NCBI GenBank assembly: GCA_903856875.1
Contig: CAIODE010000566.1
Coordinates: 1 to 8,755 of the forward strand
DNA: 8,755 nt
Direction: 5' to 3'
From: an uncultured Burkholderiales bacterium
GTDB lineage: Bacteria > Pseudomonadota > Gammaproteobacteria > Burkholderiales > Burkholderiaceae_C
This document shows, one piece after another, positions 1 through 6,606 of this stretch; the stretch's first letter is position 1, and each line of letters opens with the position of its first letter. The translations under genes were made by a program, and so were the position numbers. The notes beneath the pieces were generated by a model, which saw only the letters and a list, made by a program, of their open reading frames with translations, ran no database searches and was not told where the DNA came from.

Positions 1-36
1 GGAAAACGCTCATTATTCTCTCAAGGTCATTCAAAA

Positions 37-525
37 ATGCACAACGACATCGCGCAGTTAAGGCACATATTGAAGTCTGCAAAAACCATTGCGGTTGTAG
101 GTCTCTCGGCTCAGTGGAATCGGCCCAGTTATTTTGCGGCCAAGTACATGCAAGAGCATGGCTACAAAATCATTCCTGTGAATCCACGTTATGCAGGTTT
201 GGGCCAGTTTCCGGCTGAAGACATACTTGGACAAAAGTGCTACGCAAGTCTGCTTGACATACCAGAACCCGTCCATTTGGTGGACGTCTTTCGCAAATCA
301 GAAGACGTCTTGCCCATAGCCCAAGAGGCCCTTCAAATTGGCGCTACCTGTTTATGGCAGCAACTTGGGGTAGAAAACAGTGAAGCCAGTGCGTTGTTTC
401 TCAATCAAGGCAGGCATTCGGTCACCAACCGCTGCGTCAAAATTGAACATGCCCGCATTTTTGGCGGGCTGAACTGGGTCGGGGTCAACACTGGCGTGAT
501 CTCCGCAAAACGTCTGATGGATTGA
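37..525 (+). CDS. CoA-binding domain protein (YccU-like)
   Basis: This 162-residue protein belongs to the small cytoplasmic CoA_binding_2 (YccU-like) family, a single Rossmann-like domain thought to bind CoA or a related nucleotide; no reaction is firmly assigned. The glycine turn lies in AVVGLS (19-24), followed by NRPSYFAAKYM (28-38) and the strand IIPVNP (45-50). Other family blocks are VDVFRK (82-87), LWQQLGV (106-112) and NRCVKIEHAR (131-140). The C-terminal tail after residue 140 (GGLNWVGVNTG and onward) makes it about 20 residues longer than the shortest members. The ATG follows CAAGG at 22-26 with a 10-base gap. Its stop lies only 8 bases before the preferred metY start, so it is probably the first visible gene of the operon. 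Fold is confident; function is unknown. Confidence 0.9.
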   Translation: MHNDIAQLRHILKSAKTIAVVGLSAQWNRPSYFAAKYMQEHGYKIIPVNPRYAGLGQFPAEDILGQKCYASLLDIPEPVHLVDVFRKSEDVLPIAQEALQIGATCLWQQLGVENSEASALFLNQGRHSVTNRCVKIEHARIFGGLNWVGVNTGVISAKRLMD

Positions 526-533
526 GCCCAAGC

Positions 534-1841
534 ATGAGTGACCACAACTTTCGCCCTGAAACATTGGCCATTCACGCTGGTCAAATTCCAGATTCAGCCA
601 CTGGTGCACGCGCCCTGCCCATCTACCAAACCAGCAGCTTTGTTTTTGACAGCGCCGACCATGCAGCTTCTTTGTTCAACCTCCAAACATTTGGCAATGT
701 TTATTCAAGGCTCAGCAACCCAACCGTTGCCGTACTTGAGGAGCGTGTTGCCGCACTAGAAGGCGGCAGAGCGGGCCTAGCCTCTGCCTCGGGCATGGCT
801 GCCGAATCCATGGCGCTCATGACCATCTTGCAATCGGGCGACCATGTGGTTGCAGCCAGCGCCTTGTACGGAGGATCGGTCACTTTGCTGGCCGTCAACT
901 TGGCCAAATTTGGCATCCAAACCACGTTTGTAGACGCAAGCAAGGCCGATGCCTTTGCGGCCGCCATTCAACCCAATACCCGCGCGATCTATGCCGAAAG
1001 CTTAGGCAATCCCAGTATGTTGGTTCTAGACATTGCAGCCATATCAGATGTGGCCCATGCCCATGGCTTGCCCCTGATCATTGACAACACAGTACCCAGT
1101 CCGTTTCTGTGCAATCCAATTGCCTTTGGCGCCGATGTGGTGGTCCATTCAGCCACCAAGTATTTGGCGGGTCATGGCACCACGTTAGGCGGCGTCATTG
1201 TAGAAAGCGGCAAGTTTCCTTGGGACAACGGCAAATTTCCGGGTATGACAGAGCCCTCGCCTGGCTATCACGGGGTGAAGTTTTACGAAACCTTTGGTGA
1301 CTTTGGCTTCACCATGCGCTGTCGGATGGAGTGCCTTCGGGTCTATGGGGCATCGCTTAGCCCCATGAGTGCTTGGCAAATTTTGCAGGGCGTTGAAACC
1401 CTTCCCTTGCGCATGGAAAGACACTGCAGCAATGCCTTGGCAGTCGCCCAATTCTTGCAAAATGATCCGCGTGTTGCTTGGGTCAATTACCCAGGCTTGT
1501 CAGATCACCCTCAACATGAACTGGTCAACAAACAAATGCGTGGCGCGTCAGGCCTATTGGCTTTTGGTGTAAGTGGTGGTTTAGCTCAAGGAGTGAAGTT
1601 CATTGAAGCCGCCCGTTTCATGAGCCACCTGGTCAATATTGGCGATACACGCACACTCATTAGCCACCCTGCTAGCACCACCCACCGCCAACTCAATGAG
1701 GAACAACAATTGGCAGCCGGTGTGGGCCCCGATATGGTTCGAATTTCGGTAGGCTTAGAGCACATCGATGATATTTTGTGGGACATTGACCAAGCCTTGA
1801 ATGTAGCCAGCCAAACAACCGTTCATGGAATTTCAAAATGA
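534..1841 (+). CDS. metY: O-acetylhomoserine sulfhydrylase / aminocarboxypropyltransferase (MetY)
   Basis: A pyridoxal-phosphate enzyme of the Cys/Met metabolism family. MetY condenses O-acetylhomoserine with sulfide to give homocysteine, or with methanethiol to give methionine. Counting from the ATG at 534 (435 residues, normal for MetY), the N-terminus FRPETLAIHAGQ (6-17) is typical. YSRLSNPT (57-64) supplies phosphate contacts, IIDNT (182-186) contains the aspartate facing the PLP nitrogen, and HSATKYLAGHG contains the Schiff-base lysine K209. The insert with WDNGKFPGMTEPSPGYHG after about residue 230 separates MetY from the shorter MetB/MetC enzymes. A TTG at 522 overlapping the previous stop (TTGA) would add four residues. 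I prefer ATG 534 because it fits the family N-terminus, although its ribosome site is weak (GAG at 524-526). Its stop overlaps the next start as ATGA. Confidence 0.92.
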   Translation: MSDHNFRPETLAIHAGQIPDSATGARALPIYQTSSFVFDSADHAASLFNLQTFGNVYSRLSNPTVAVLEERVAALEGGRAGLASASGMAAESMALMTILQSGDHVVAASALYGGSVTLLAVNLAKFGIQTTFVDASKADAFAAAIQPNTRAIYAESLGNPSMLVLDIAAISDVAHAHGLPLIIDNTVPSPFLCNPIAFGADVVVHSATKYLAGHGTTLGGVIVESGKFPWDNGKFPGMTEPSPGYHGVKFYETFGDFGFTMRCRMECLRVYGASLSPMSAWQILQGVETLPLRMERHCSNALAVAQFLQNDPRVAWVNYPGLSDHPQHELVNKQMRGASGLLAFGVSGGLAQGVKFIEAARFMSHLVNIGDTRTLISHPASTTHRQLNEEQQLAAGVGPDMVRISVGLEHIDDILWDIDQALNVASQTTVHGISK

Positions 1842-3478
1842 GCAACATCTTCGAGCAAGACCTAGATCCCAATTCAGCCAATTTCACAGCGCTTTCGCCA
1901 GTCAGTTTTGTGGAACGAAGTGCCGAGATTTTTGGCGATTTAAGTTCGGTTGTGCATGGACGCAGAAAATACACTTGGGTTCAAACGCGAGACAGATCTG
2001 CACGGCTTGCAGCCGCGCTTCACTCACTGGGTGTGGGACGCGGCACCACGGTCAGCGCTATGTTGCCCAACACCCCAGAGATGGTGGAAGTTCACTATGC
2101 CGTGCCTGCCCTCAATGCTGTGCTCAACCCACTCAACACCCGGCTTGATGCCGCCTTGATTGCCTGGCAGCTCAATCATTGCGAATGCACAGTGCTCATC
2201 ACAGACCGAGAGTTTGCGCCGGTCATAGCCAAAGCCTTGGACATTTTGAAAACTCAATTTGACAGAGCCATTGTTGTGATAGATGTTTGCGATTCTGAAT
2301 ACACAGGCGCCGGCGAGCAGTTGGGACAATTTGAATACGAAGCATGGATTTCTTCGCATGAACCGCTTAAAAAGTTAGACGGCCCGCAAAACGAGTGGGA
2401 TGCCATAGCAGTCAGCTACACCAGCGGCACCACAGGCGACCCCAAAGGCGTTGTAACGCACCACCGAGGCGCATACCTGAATGCCGTAAGCAATGTGGCC
2501 ACATGGACCATGCCGCACTTTCCCATCTATTTGTGGACCTTGCCCATGTTCCATTGCAACGGCTGGTGCTTTCCTTGGACTGTGGCGATGCTGGCCGGCA
2601 CCCACGTGTGTTTGCGGCGCGTAGAAGCCCAGCCCATCCTAGATGCCATGCGACAGCACAAGGTCAATCACTACTGCGCTGCCCCCATTGTTCATAGCCT
2701 GATCTACAACGCCCCTGAAAGCATGCGTGCGGGCATTGACCAGCAAGTTCGCGGCATGGTGGCAGGCGCTGCGCCACCCGCCGCCATGATTGAAGGCATG
2801 GCCAAAATTGGTTTTGACATCACGCACGTTTATGGCCTGACAGAAGTCTATGGACCCGCCAGCGTGGCAGTCAAACGCGAGTCTTGGGCCCATGAAAGTC
2901 TGTCAGAACAAACCCGCTTGAATGGGAGACAAGGTGTGCGGTATGTGCTTCAAGAAGGCATGACGGTCATGGACCCTGAAACCATGGCGGAATGCCCTGC
3001 CGATGGCGTCAGCATGGGCGAGATCATGTTCAAAGGCAACATTGTGATGAAGGGCTATTTGAAAAACCCACGAGCTACCCAAGAAGCTTTTGCAGGGGGC
3101 TGGTTTCACACAGGTGACCTGGCCGTGATGGAACCCGATCGCTATGTGAAAATTAAAGATCGCAGCAAAGACATCATCATCTCTGGCGGAGAAAACATCA
3201 GTTCTCTCGAAGTAGAAGACGCGCTCTACCGCCACCCCTCTGTGTTGGCATGCGCTGTGGTTGCCAAACCAGACCCTAAATGGGGGGAGTCACCCTTGGC
3301 ATTTGTAGAGGTCAAATCTGGCACCACCGTGTCTCAAACCGACCTCATAGCACATTGCAAAAACTTGTTAGCCAGCTACAAAGTACCCAAAGAAATTCGC
3401 TTTGAGGAAATTCCAAAAACCTCTACAGGCAAAATACAAAAATTCCAATTGCGCGAACGCGCTAAAAATGCCAACTGA
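1838..3478 (+). CDS. AMP-forming acyl-CoA ligase (medium-chain/DmdB-like group)
   Basis: A 546-residue member of the ANL superfamily, which activates a carboxylic acid with ATP to an acyl-adenylate and transfers it to CoA. All diagnostic motifs are intact: phosphate loop YTSGTTGDPKGV (194-205), YGLTE (332-336), WFHTGDL (422-428), the hinge DRSKDIIISGGENIS (441-455) and the C-terminal catalytic lysine K532 in STGKIQKF. No signal peptide or membrane segment is visible. The substrate cannot be read directly. The RQGVRY segment before the hinge and the GNIVMKGYLKNP block resemble the group holding 3-methylmercaptopropionate-CoA ligase (DmdB) and medium-chain fatty acid ligases; this comparison is from memory. 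The ATG overlaps the metY stop (ATGA), with GGAA at 1827-1830, indicating translational coupling. The crotonase gene follows after 18 bases. Confidence 0.93.
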   Translation: MSNIFEQDLDPNSANFTALSPVSFVERSAEIFGDLSSVVHGRRKYTWVQTRDRSARLAAALHSLGVGRGTTVSAMLPNTPEMVEVHYAVPALNAVLNPLNTRLDAALIAWQLNHCECTVLITDREFAPVIAKALDILKTQFDRAIVVIDVCDSEYTGAGEQLGQFEYEAWISSHEPLKKLDGPQNEWDAIAVSYTSGTTGDPKGVVTHHRGAYLNAVSNVATWTMPHFPIYLWTLPMFHCNGWCFPWTVAMLAGTHVCLRRVEAQPILDAMRQHKVNHYCAAPIVHSLIYNAPESMRAGIDQQVRGMVAGAAPPAAMIEGMAKIGFDITHVYGLTEVYGPASVAVKRESWAHESLSEQTRLNGRQGVRYVLQEGMTVMDPETMAECPADGVSMGEIMFKGNIVMKGYLKNPRATQEAFAGGWFHTGDLAVMEPDRYVKIKDRSKDIIISGGENISSLEVEDALYRHPSVLACAVVAKPDPKWGESPLAFVEVKSGTTVSQTDLIAHCKNLLASYKVPKEIRFEEIPKTSTGKIQKFQLRERAKNAN

Positions 3479-3496
3479 ATTCAAAAGGTAATCACC

Positions 3497-4288
3497 ATGA
3501 CACACCCAGACGCTCCCTTGGTTCTTCGGCACGACGACGATCGCGGCGTGTGCACCCTCACCTTGAATCGGCCCGCTGCTTTCAACGCATTGAGCGAAGA
3601 GATGCTCACAGCCTTGCAAAGTGAGCTCGACAATTTGTCCAAAAGCCAGAAGCTGCGGGTTCTCGTCATTGCAGCTGCTGGCAAAGCCTTTTGCTCGGGG
3701 CATGACCTTCGGCAAATGCGCGCAGAGCCTTCTATGGATTACTACCAAAAGCTCTTTTCGCAATGCGGAGAAATGATGCTCAGCATTCAAAGATTGCAAG
3801 TTCCCGTTATTGCCAAGGTGCAAGGCATTGCCACTGCTGCTGGCTGCCAACTGGTTGCGCAGTGCGATTTGGCTGTGGCTTCTTCAGAGGCTAAATTTGC
3901 GGTGAGCGGTGTCAATTTAGGTTTATTTTGCGCCACACCCAGCGTGGCTTTGTCACGAAATTTATCGCGCAAAGCCGCTTTTGAAATGTTGGTCACTGGC
4001 GATTTTTTAAGCGCGCAAGATGCCTTGAAGCAAGGCTTGATCAATCAAATTGCCGAAGCTCATGAGCTCGACGCCTGCCTTGAGAGCTTGGTCGCCAAAA
4101 TTCTTTCAAAACCTCAAGTTGCATTGGCCATGGGCAAAGAGTTGTTTTACATGCAGCTAGAAACCGGCATAGAGAAAGCCTACGAATATGCGTCTCAAAC
4201 CATGGCGTGCAACATGATGGACAACTCGGCGCTTGAGGGGGTGCAGGCCTTCATAGAAAAACGAAAACCCAATTGGTCTAAAACTTAG
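3497..4288 (+). CDS. Crotonase-fold protein, ECHDC3-like, lacking catalytic glutamates
   Basis: A 263-residue crotonase (enoyl-CoA hydratase/isomerase) family protein that should bind an acyl-CoA. Family blocks are LTLNRPAAFNALS (21-33), the first oxyanion-hole segment AFCSGHDL (64-71), the second segment GIATAAGCQLVAQCDLA (110-126), GLFCATPSVALSR (142-154) and the C-terminal AFIEKRKPNW (251-260). The last blocks match the ECHDC3-like branch. In the usual hydratase the second segment ends in GGGxE and is followed by a PE pair. Here the positions of the two catalytic glutamates (Glu144 and Glu164 in rat mitochondrial hydratase) are Q118 and G138, so ordinary hydration is doubtful; isomerase, thioesterase or another acyl-CoA role is possible. 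AAAAGG at 3483-3488 precedes the ATG by 8 bases. It is the last gene of the plus-strand operon and ends 11 bases from a convergent gene. Confidence 0.9.
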   Translation: MTHPDAPLVLRHDDDRGVCTLTLNRPAAFNALSEEMLTALQSELDNLSKSQKLRVLVIAAAGKAFCSGHDLRQMRAEPSMDYYQKLFSQCGEMMLSIQRLQVPVIAKVQGIATAAGCQLVAQCDLAVASSEAKFAVSGVNLGLFCATPSVALSRNLSRKAAFEMLVTGDFLSAQDALKQGLINQIAEAHELDACLESLVAKILSKPQVALAMGKELFYMQLETGIEKAYEYASQTMACNMMDNSALEGVQAFIEKRKPNWSKT

Positions 4289-4299
4289 AAGTACAAGCC

Positions 4300-4620
4300 T
4301 TATCCCTTGGCTGCCAAATCTAAAAAGACTCGCCCGCTCTCAATTTTGACGGGCCATGTTTTGGCAGGTTCAGTTGCAGGGCCGCATGCAATGGAACCAT
4401 CTCGCAGATCAAACTGGGCTTGATGGAAGGGGCACTCTACAAAGTTGCCCTCGACAAATCCTTCGCAGAGTCTGGCATTGCCATGACTGCATTCATTGTT
4501 AATTGCAAACACGCCATCATCCACCTTGAAAATAGCAATGTCGTAATTCAGCGGTGTCACAGCGATGCCTGCACCTTCAAACAAATCAGCCTCAGCGGCT
4601 ACATCAATCCAGTTGCTCAT
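4300..4620 (-). CDS. Rieske [2Fe-2S] ferredoxin of an aromatic-ring hydroxylase
   Basis: A 106-residue soluble Rieske ferredoxin, the full normal length for the ferredoxin component of three-component ring hydroxylases. It carries electrons from a reductase to the oxygenase large subunit. The cluster ligands are C44 and H46 (ECSHGN) and C63 and H66 (ECPFHQ), with 16 residues between the two pairs, and the following FDLRDGSIACGPAT segment is typical of this ferredoxin class. No transmembrane anchor is present, which argues against a respiratory Rieske protein. The ATG lies two bases after the small-subunit stop (TAA-TC-ATG), making it the third gene of the oxygenase operon. It could equally be compared with NagAb or AndAb ferredoxins, so no symbol is given. 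Confidence 0.93.
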   Translation of the reverse strand: MSNWIDVAAEADLFEGAGIAVTPLNYDIAIFKVDDGVFAINNECSHGNARLCEGFVEGNFVECPFHQAQFDLRDGSIACGPATEPAKTWPVKIESGRVFLDLAAKG

Positions 4621-4622
4621 GA

Positions 4623-5096
4623 TTAAATGGGGTAAATGATGGAGTTGGGAATCATCTCACTGTCATAGACGCACAGGCGCTCTTCAAATTTAAAGCCCTC
4701 TGGCGTTTGAACAATGATGTCAAGGTAGCGCCCTACATTGAAAACAGTCGACTCTTTGTCGAGTTTGGTGCGGAAAACTGCGTAATTGGCTTCACTGAAA
4801 ATGCGGCCTTCTTCTACTTTCCGCACTACGGGCGCGCCCACCACATGTCGCTGGTAATAAGGGTCATGAAACAAGGTTTCTGAAATACCATAGACCCGAT
4901 CTTTCAGCATGCCTTTGCTTGTGAGCGACAAAGTGGCCAGAGGAAAGCCTCGCTCGTGATTTTCGCGAGGCTGAAGTTTGTAGACACACTTTTCAGTGAA
5001 AAATTCTGGCCACAAATCCCATTTACCACTGTCCACTGCGATGGCGTAATCGGCATAGAGTTGCTGGATGCCAAACCAAGTTTGCATGTCCACCAT
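4623..5096 (-). CDS. nagH: Ring-hydroxylating oxygenase small (beta) subunit, NagH-like
   Basis: A 157-residue NTF2-fold protein of the aromatic-ring-hydroxylating dioxygenase beta-subunit family. It forms the structural part of an alpha3-beta3 oxygenase and has no cofactor. Recognisable features are YADYA (14-18), [17 protein letters not shown] (24-40), KGMLKDRV (61-68), VFNVGRYLD (118-126) and a C-terminus ending in YPI. These match the NagH-type small subunit of salicylate 5-hydroxylase, which is slightly shorter than naphthalene-dioxygenase small subunits. The start lies two bases after the large-subunit stop (TGA-TC-ATG). An in-frame ATG three codons later is a less likely start. The symbol reflects family resemblance; the substrate is inferred from the large subunit. 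Confidence 0.88.
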   Translation of the reverse strand: MVDMQTWFGIQQLYADYAIAVDSGKWDLWPEFFTEKCVYKLQPRENHERGFPLATLSLTSKGMLKDRVYGISETLFHDPYYQRHVVGAPVVRKVEEGRIFSEANYAVFRTKLDKESTVFNVGRYLDIIVQTPEGFKFEERLCVYDSEMIPNSIIYPI

Positions 5097-5098
5097 GA

Positions 5099-6352
5099 TC
5101 AGTTCTCCATCACTTTGCGCCAGTATTCATACATGCCGCGAATGAGTGTTTCTGTCACCATGTGATCCGTTTCTTCAACATCGCGCCCACCTAACTCGGC
5201 CAAGGTGCGATGCTGAGGTTTGCTTTCAAAAGCTTCTTGAGAAAACTCAATCACTTCGCCATCATCGGCTGAAACAAAGCCAGCCGGGCCAAACAAGTTG
5301 GCTTGTCTTAAGCGACGTTCAGTCATCTCCTCTGTATCGTCATCAAAGCCGAAGTGTGTCCAAACAAAATCGAATGCACCATGGCCATCGGGCTGAATGT
5401 GGCGCGTAGAAACGCTGTTGACTTGCTGCTGGAAAATGACACTGGGAAACAAAGTCATCATGACCGCGGTTGGCCCGCCCCACCAAGGCTCTGGCACGAT
5501 GTCTAAGAAGCTAGGGTCGTGCAATTGCATGCTGGCTTTGAAGCTGCTTACTTGAGTGACGTCCGATGCTTGACCAGTGGCTTGGCCCGCGGAACCGCGC
5601 GTAGAAATCATGGCCGCATGCCGATGATGCTCATCCATCCGCAGCTCACTTTTATTATCGGCACGCCAAAGCCCGAAGGTGACAAACCAAGTGTGCAACA
5701 AACCGGGGTGGTATGGATCTTTGATGTTCTCTTGCATGAGCTTCCAGTTTCCTGGAATGCGCTGCCTGCTGTAGCCCAAAATTTTGAGTTGACGGCCATT
5801 GAACAAACGATCGAAGTACTGAAGGATGGTGGGCCCCATGTAATCTTCCAATGACTCAACGCCATGGTCAAAGGAGGCAAACACCACGCCACCACGCGCG
5901 GCCACTCTCAAGGCATTTAGACCGTGATCTTTGGGATCAAAATCTGCCGGCATGCCGCCATTGACTTTGCCTTCTTGGCGAACGCCGCGCCGAAATGGCA
6001 CACCCTGTAATTTGCCATCCAAGGCATAACTCCACTGGTGGTAAGGGCAGACGAGTTCTTTTTTATTGCCGTGTCGCTCGCGACAAAAGGCCATGCCTCG
6101 ATGCGCGCACACATTTTCAACCACATGAATTCGACCGTCTTGGCTGCGCGTCATGATCACAGAACGCTCGCCAATGGCTGTGCGTTTGAAATCGCCCGTG
6201 TTGGGAATTTCCGCTTCTAAGCCGACATAACTCCAATGCGCTCTGTAAAAGAAGCGCTCAAGTTCTTTGGCGTGCGTATCGGGTTGGGTATAAACAGCAA
6301 AAGGAATGCGACTGGTCCCACTGGTTTCCCAATGAATGGCTTGCTCTTTCAT
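5099..6352 (-). CDS. nagG: Rieske non-heme iron oxygenase large (alpha) subunit, salicylate 5-hydroxylase-like
   Basis: The 417-residue catalytic subunit of a ring-hydroxylating oxygenase. The N-terminal Rieske domain binds a [2Fe-2S] cluster through C82 and H84 (VCAHRG) and C102 and H105 (VCPYHQW). The C-terminal domain holds the mononuclear iron site: bridging D212 and ligands H215 and H220 in [13 protein letters not shown], with the carboxylate ligand probably D363 or D364 in SADDGEVIE. Long stretches such as [28 protein letters not shown] and [15 protein letters not shown] recall NagG, which converts salicylate to gentisate. A related substrate such as anthranilate or another substituted benzoate is possible. 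The ATG at 6352 has GGAG (complement of 6363-6366) 10 bases upstream, and an in-frame stop lies a few codons upstream. It is first in the alpha-beta-ferredoxin operon; no reductase gene is nearby. Confidence 0.9.
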   Translation of the reverse strand: MKEQAIHWETSGTSRIPFAVYTQPDTHAKELERFFYRAHWSYVGLEAEIPNTGDFKRTAIGERSVIMTRSQDGRIHVVENVCAHRGMAFCRERHGNKKELVCPYHQWSYALDGKLQGVPFRRGVRQEGKVNGGMPADFDPKDHGLNALRVAARGGVVFASFDHGVESLEDYMGPTILQYFDRLFNGRQLKILGYSRQRIPGNWKLMQENIKDPYHPGLLHTWFVTFGLWRADNKSELRMDEHHRHAAMISTRGSAGQATGQASDVTQVSSFKASMQLHDPSFLDIVPEPWWGGPTAVMMTLFPSVIFQQQVNSVSTRHIQPDGHGAFDFVWTHFGFDDDTEEMTERRLRQANLFGPAGFVSADDGEVIEFSQEAFESKPQHRTLAELGGRDVEETDHMVTETLIRGMYEYWRKVMEN

Positions 6353-6475
6353 GGGTTCATGGCTCCGCTTCGTTTCATCCTTCTAATCATGCCATGCTGA
6401 TTGAGCTTCTTTAGGACTGCCACGACAAACTTCAAGGGCTTGGTTAAAAGCTGATTTTTCAATTCAGCATCTATC

Positions 6476-6494
6476 AATTTCGCATTGCGAAATT
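6476..6494. promoter_or_regulatory. Perfect 19-base palindrome, likely operator
   Basis: The sequence AATTTCGCA-T-TGCGAAATT is a perfect inverted repeat with 9-base arms around one central base. It sits near the middle of the divergent intergenic region, about 124 bases upstream of the oxygenase start and 112 bases upstream of the isocitrate dehydrogenase start. Allowing one inserted base, the symmetry continues outward to ATC and GAT. Size and symmetry fit a site for a homodimeric regulator (for example IclR, GntR, MarR or TetR type). I cannot name the protein, and no regulator gene lies in the window. Confidence 0.65.
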
Positions 6495-6513
6495 TGATCT
6501 CATTTTTTATCAC
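6485..6513 (+). promoter_or_regulatory. Weak candidate sigma-70 promoter for icd
   Basis: TTGCGA at 6485-6490 and TATCAC at 6508-6513 are separated by 17 bases, each matching four of six consensus positions. If real, the -35 box lies inside the right arm of the palindrome, so a bound regulator would block it, and transcription would begin near the hairpin region. Matches this weak occur by chance, so this is only a suggestion. I found no convincing promoter for the oxygenase operon on the other strand. Confidence 0.2.
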
Positions 6514-6544
6514 AACAGCCCCTATCAGCGGGCTGTCAGGGGCT
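6514..6544 (+). other. Two overlapping, mutually exclusive hairpins upstream of icd
   Basis: Two perfect 7-base inverted repeats share bases. ACAGCCC (6514-6520) pairs with GGGCTGT (6530-6536) across a 9-base loop, and AGCCCCT (6517-6523) pairs with AGGGGCT (6538-6544) across 14 bases. They cannot form together because 6517-6520 belongs to both left arms. The second is followed by ACTTTT, too short a T run for a strong intrinsic terminator. The element lies 62 bases before the icd start, so it may be part of the icd leader or DNA-level regulatory structure. Confidence 0.5.
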
Positions 6545-6606
6545 ACTTTTAAGATCTAATACTGGCTGCACCAATCTCTCTTGCAGTAATAAAAACGAGG
6601 ACGCTC

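Noticed and set aside
522..533. TTG start of metY overlapping the upstream stop codon (TTGA)
   Set aside because: It would add only four residues that do not belong to the family N-terminus, while ATG at 534 gives a typical MetY start. It remains possible because both starts have weak ribosome sites.
3497..4288. Calling the crotonase DmdD (methylthioacryloyl-CoA hydratase)
   Set aside because: DmdD uses the two canonical crotonase glutamates, and both positions are replaced here (Q118 and G138).
4331..4366. Possible GCCCG/CGGGC hairpin inside the ferredoxin gene near the convergent junction, as a terminator for the plus-strand operon
   Set aside because: The stem is only about five bases with a long loop and the sequence after it has only a short T run, so it is not a convincing terminator.
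6349..6378. Nine-codon upstream reading frame (complement) whose TGA overlaps the oxygenase large-subunit ATG
   Set aside because: The purine-rich AGAAGG directly abuts its ATG, too close to work as a ribosome site, and so short a frame arises easily by chance.
6452..6469. GCTGA/TCAGC inverted repeat in the divergent intergenic region
   Set aside because: Arms of five bases in AT-rich DNA are expected by chance; the nearby 19-base palindrome is far stronger.
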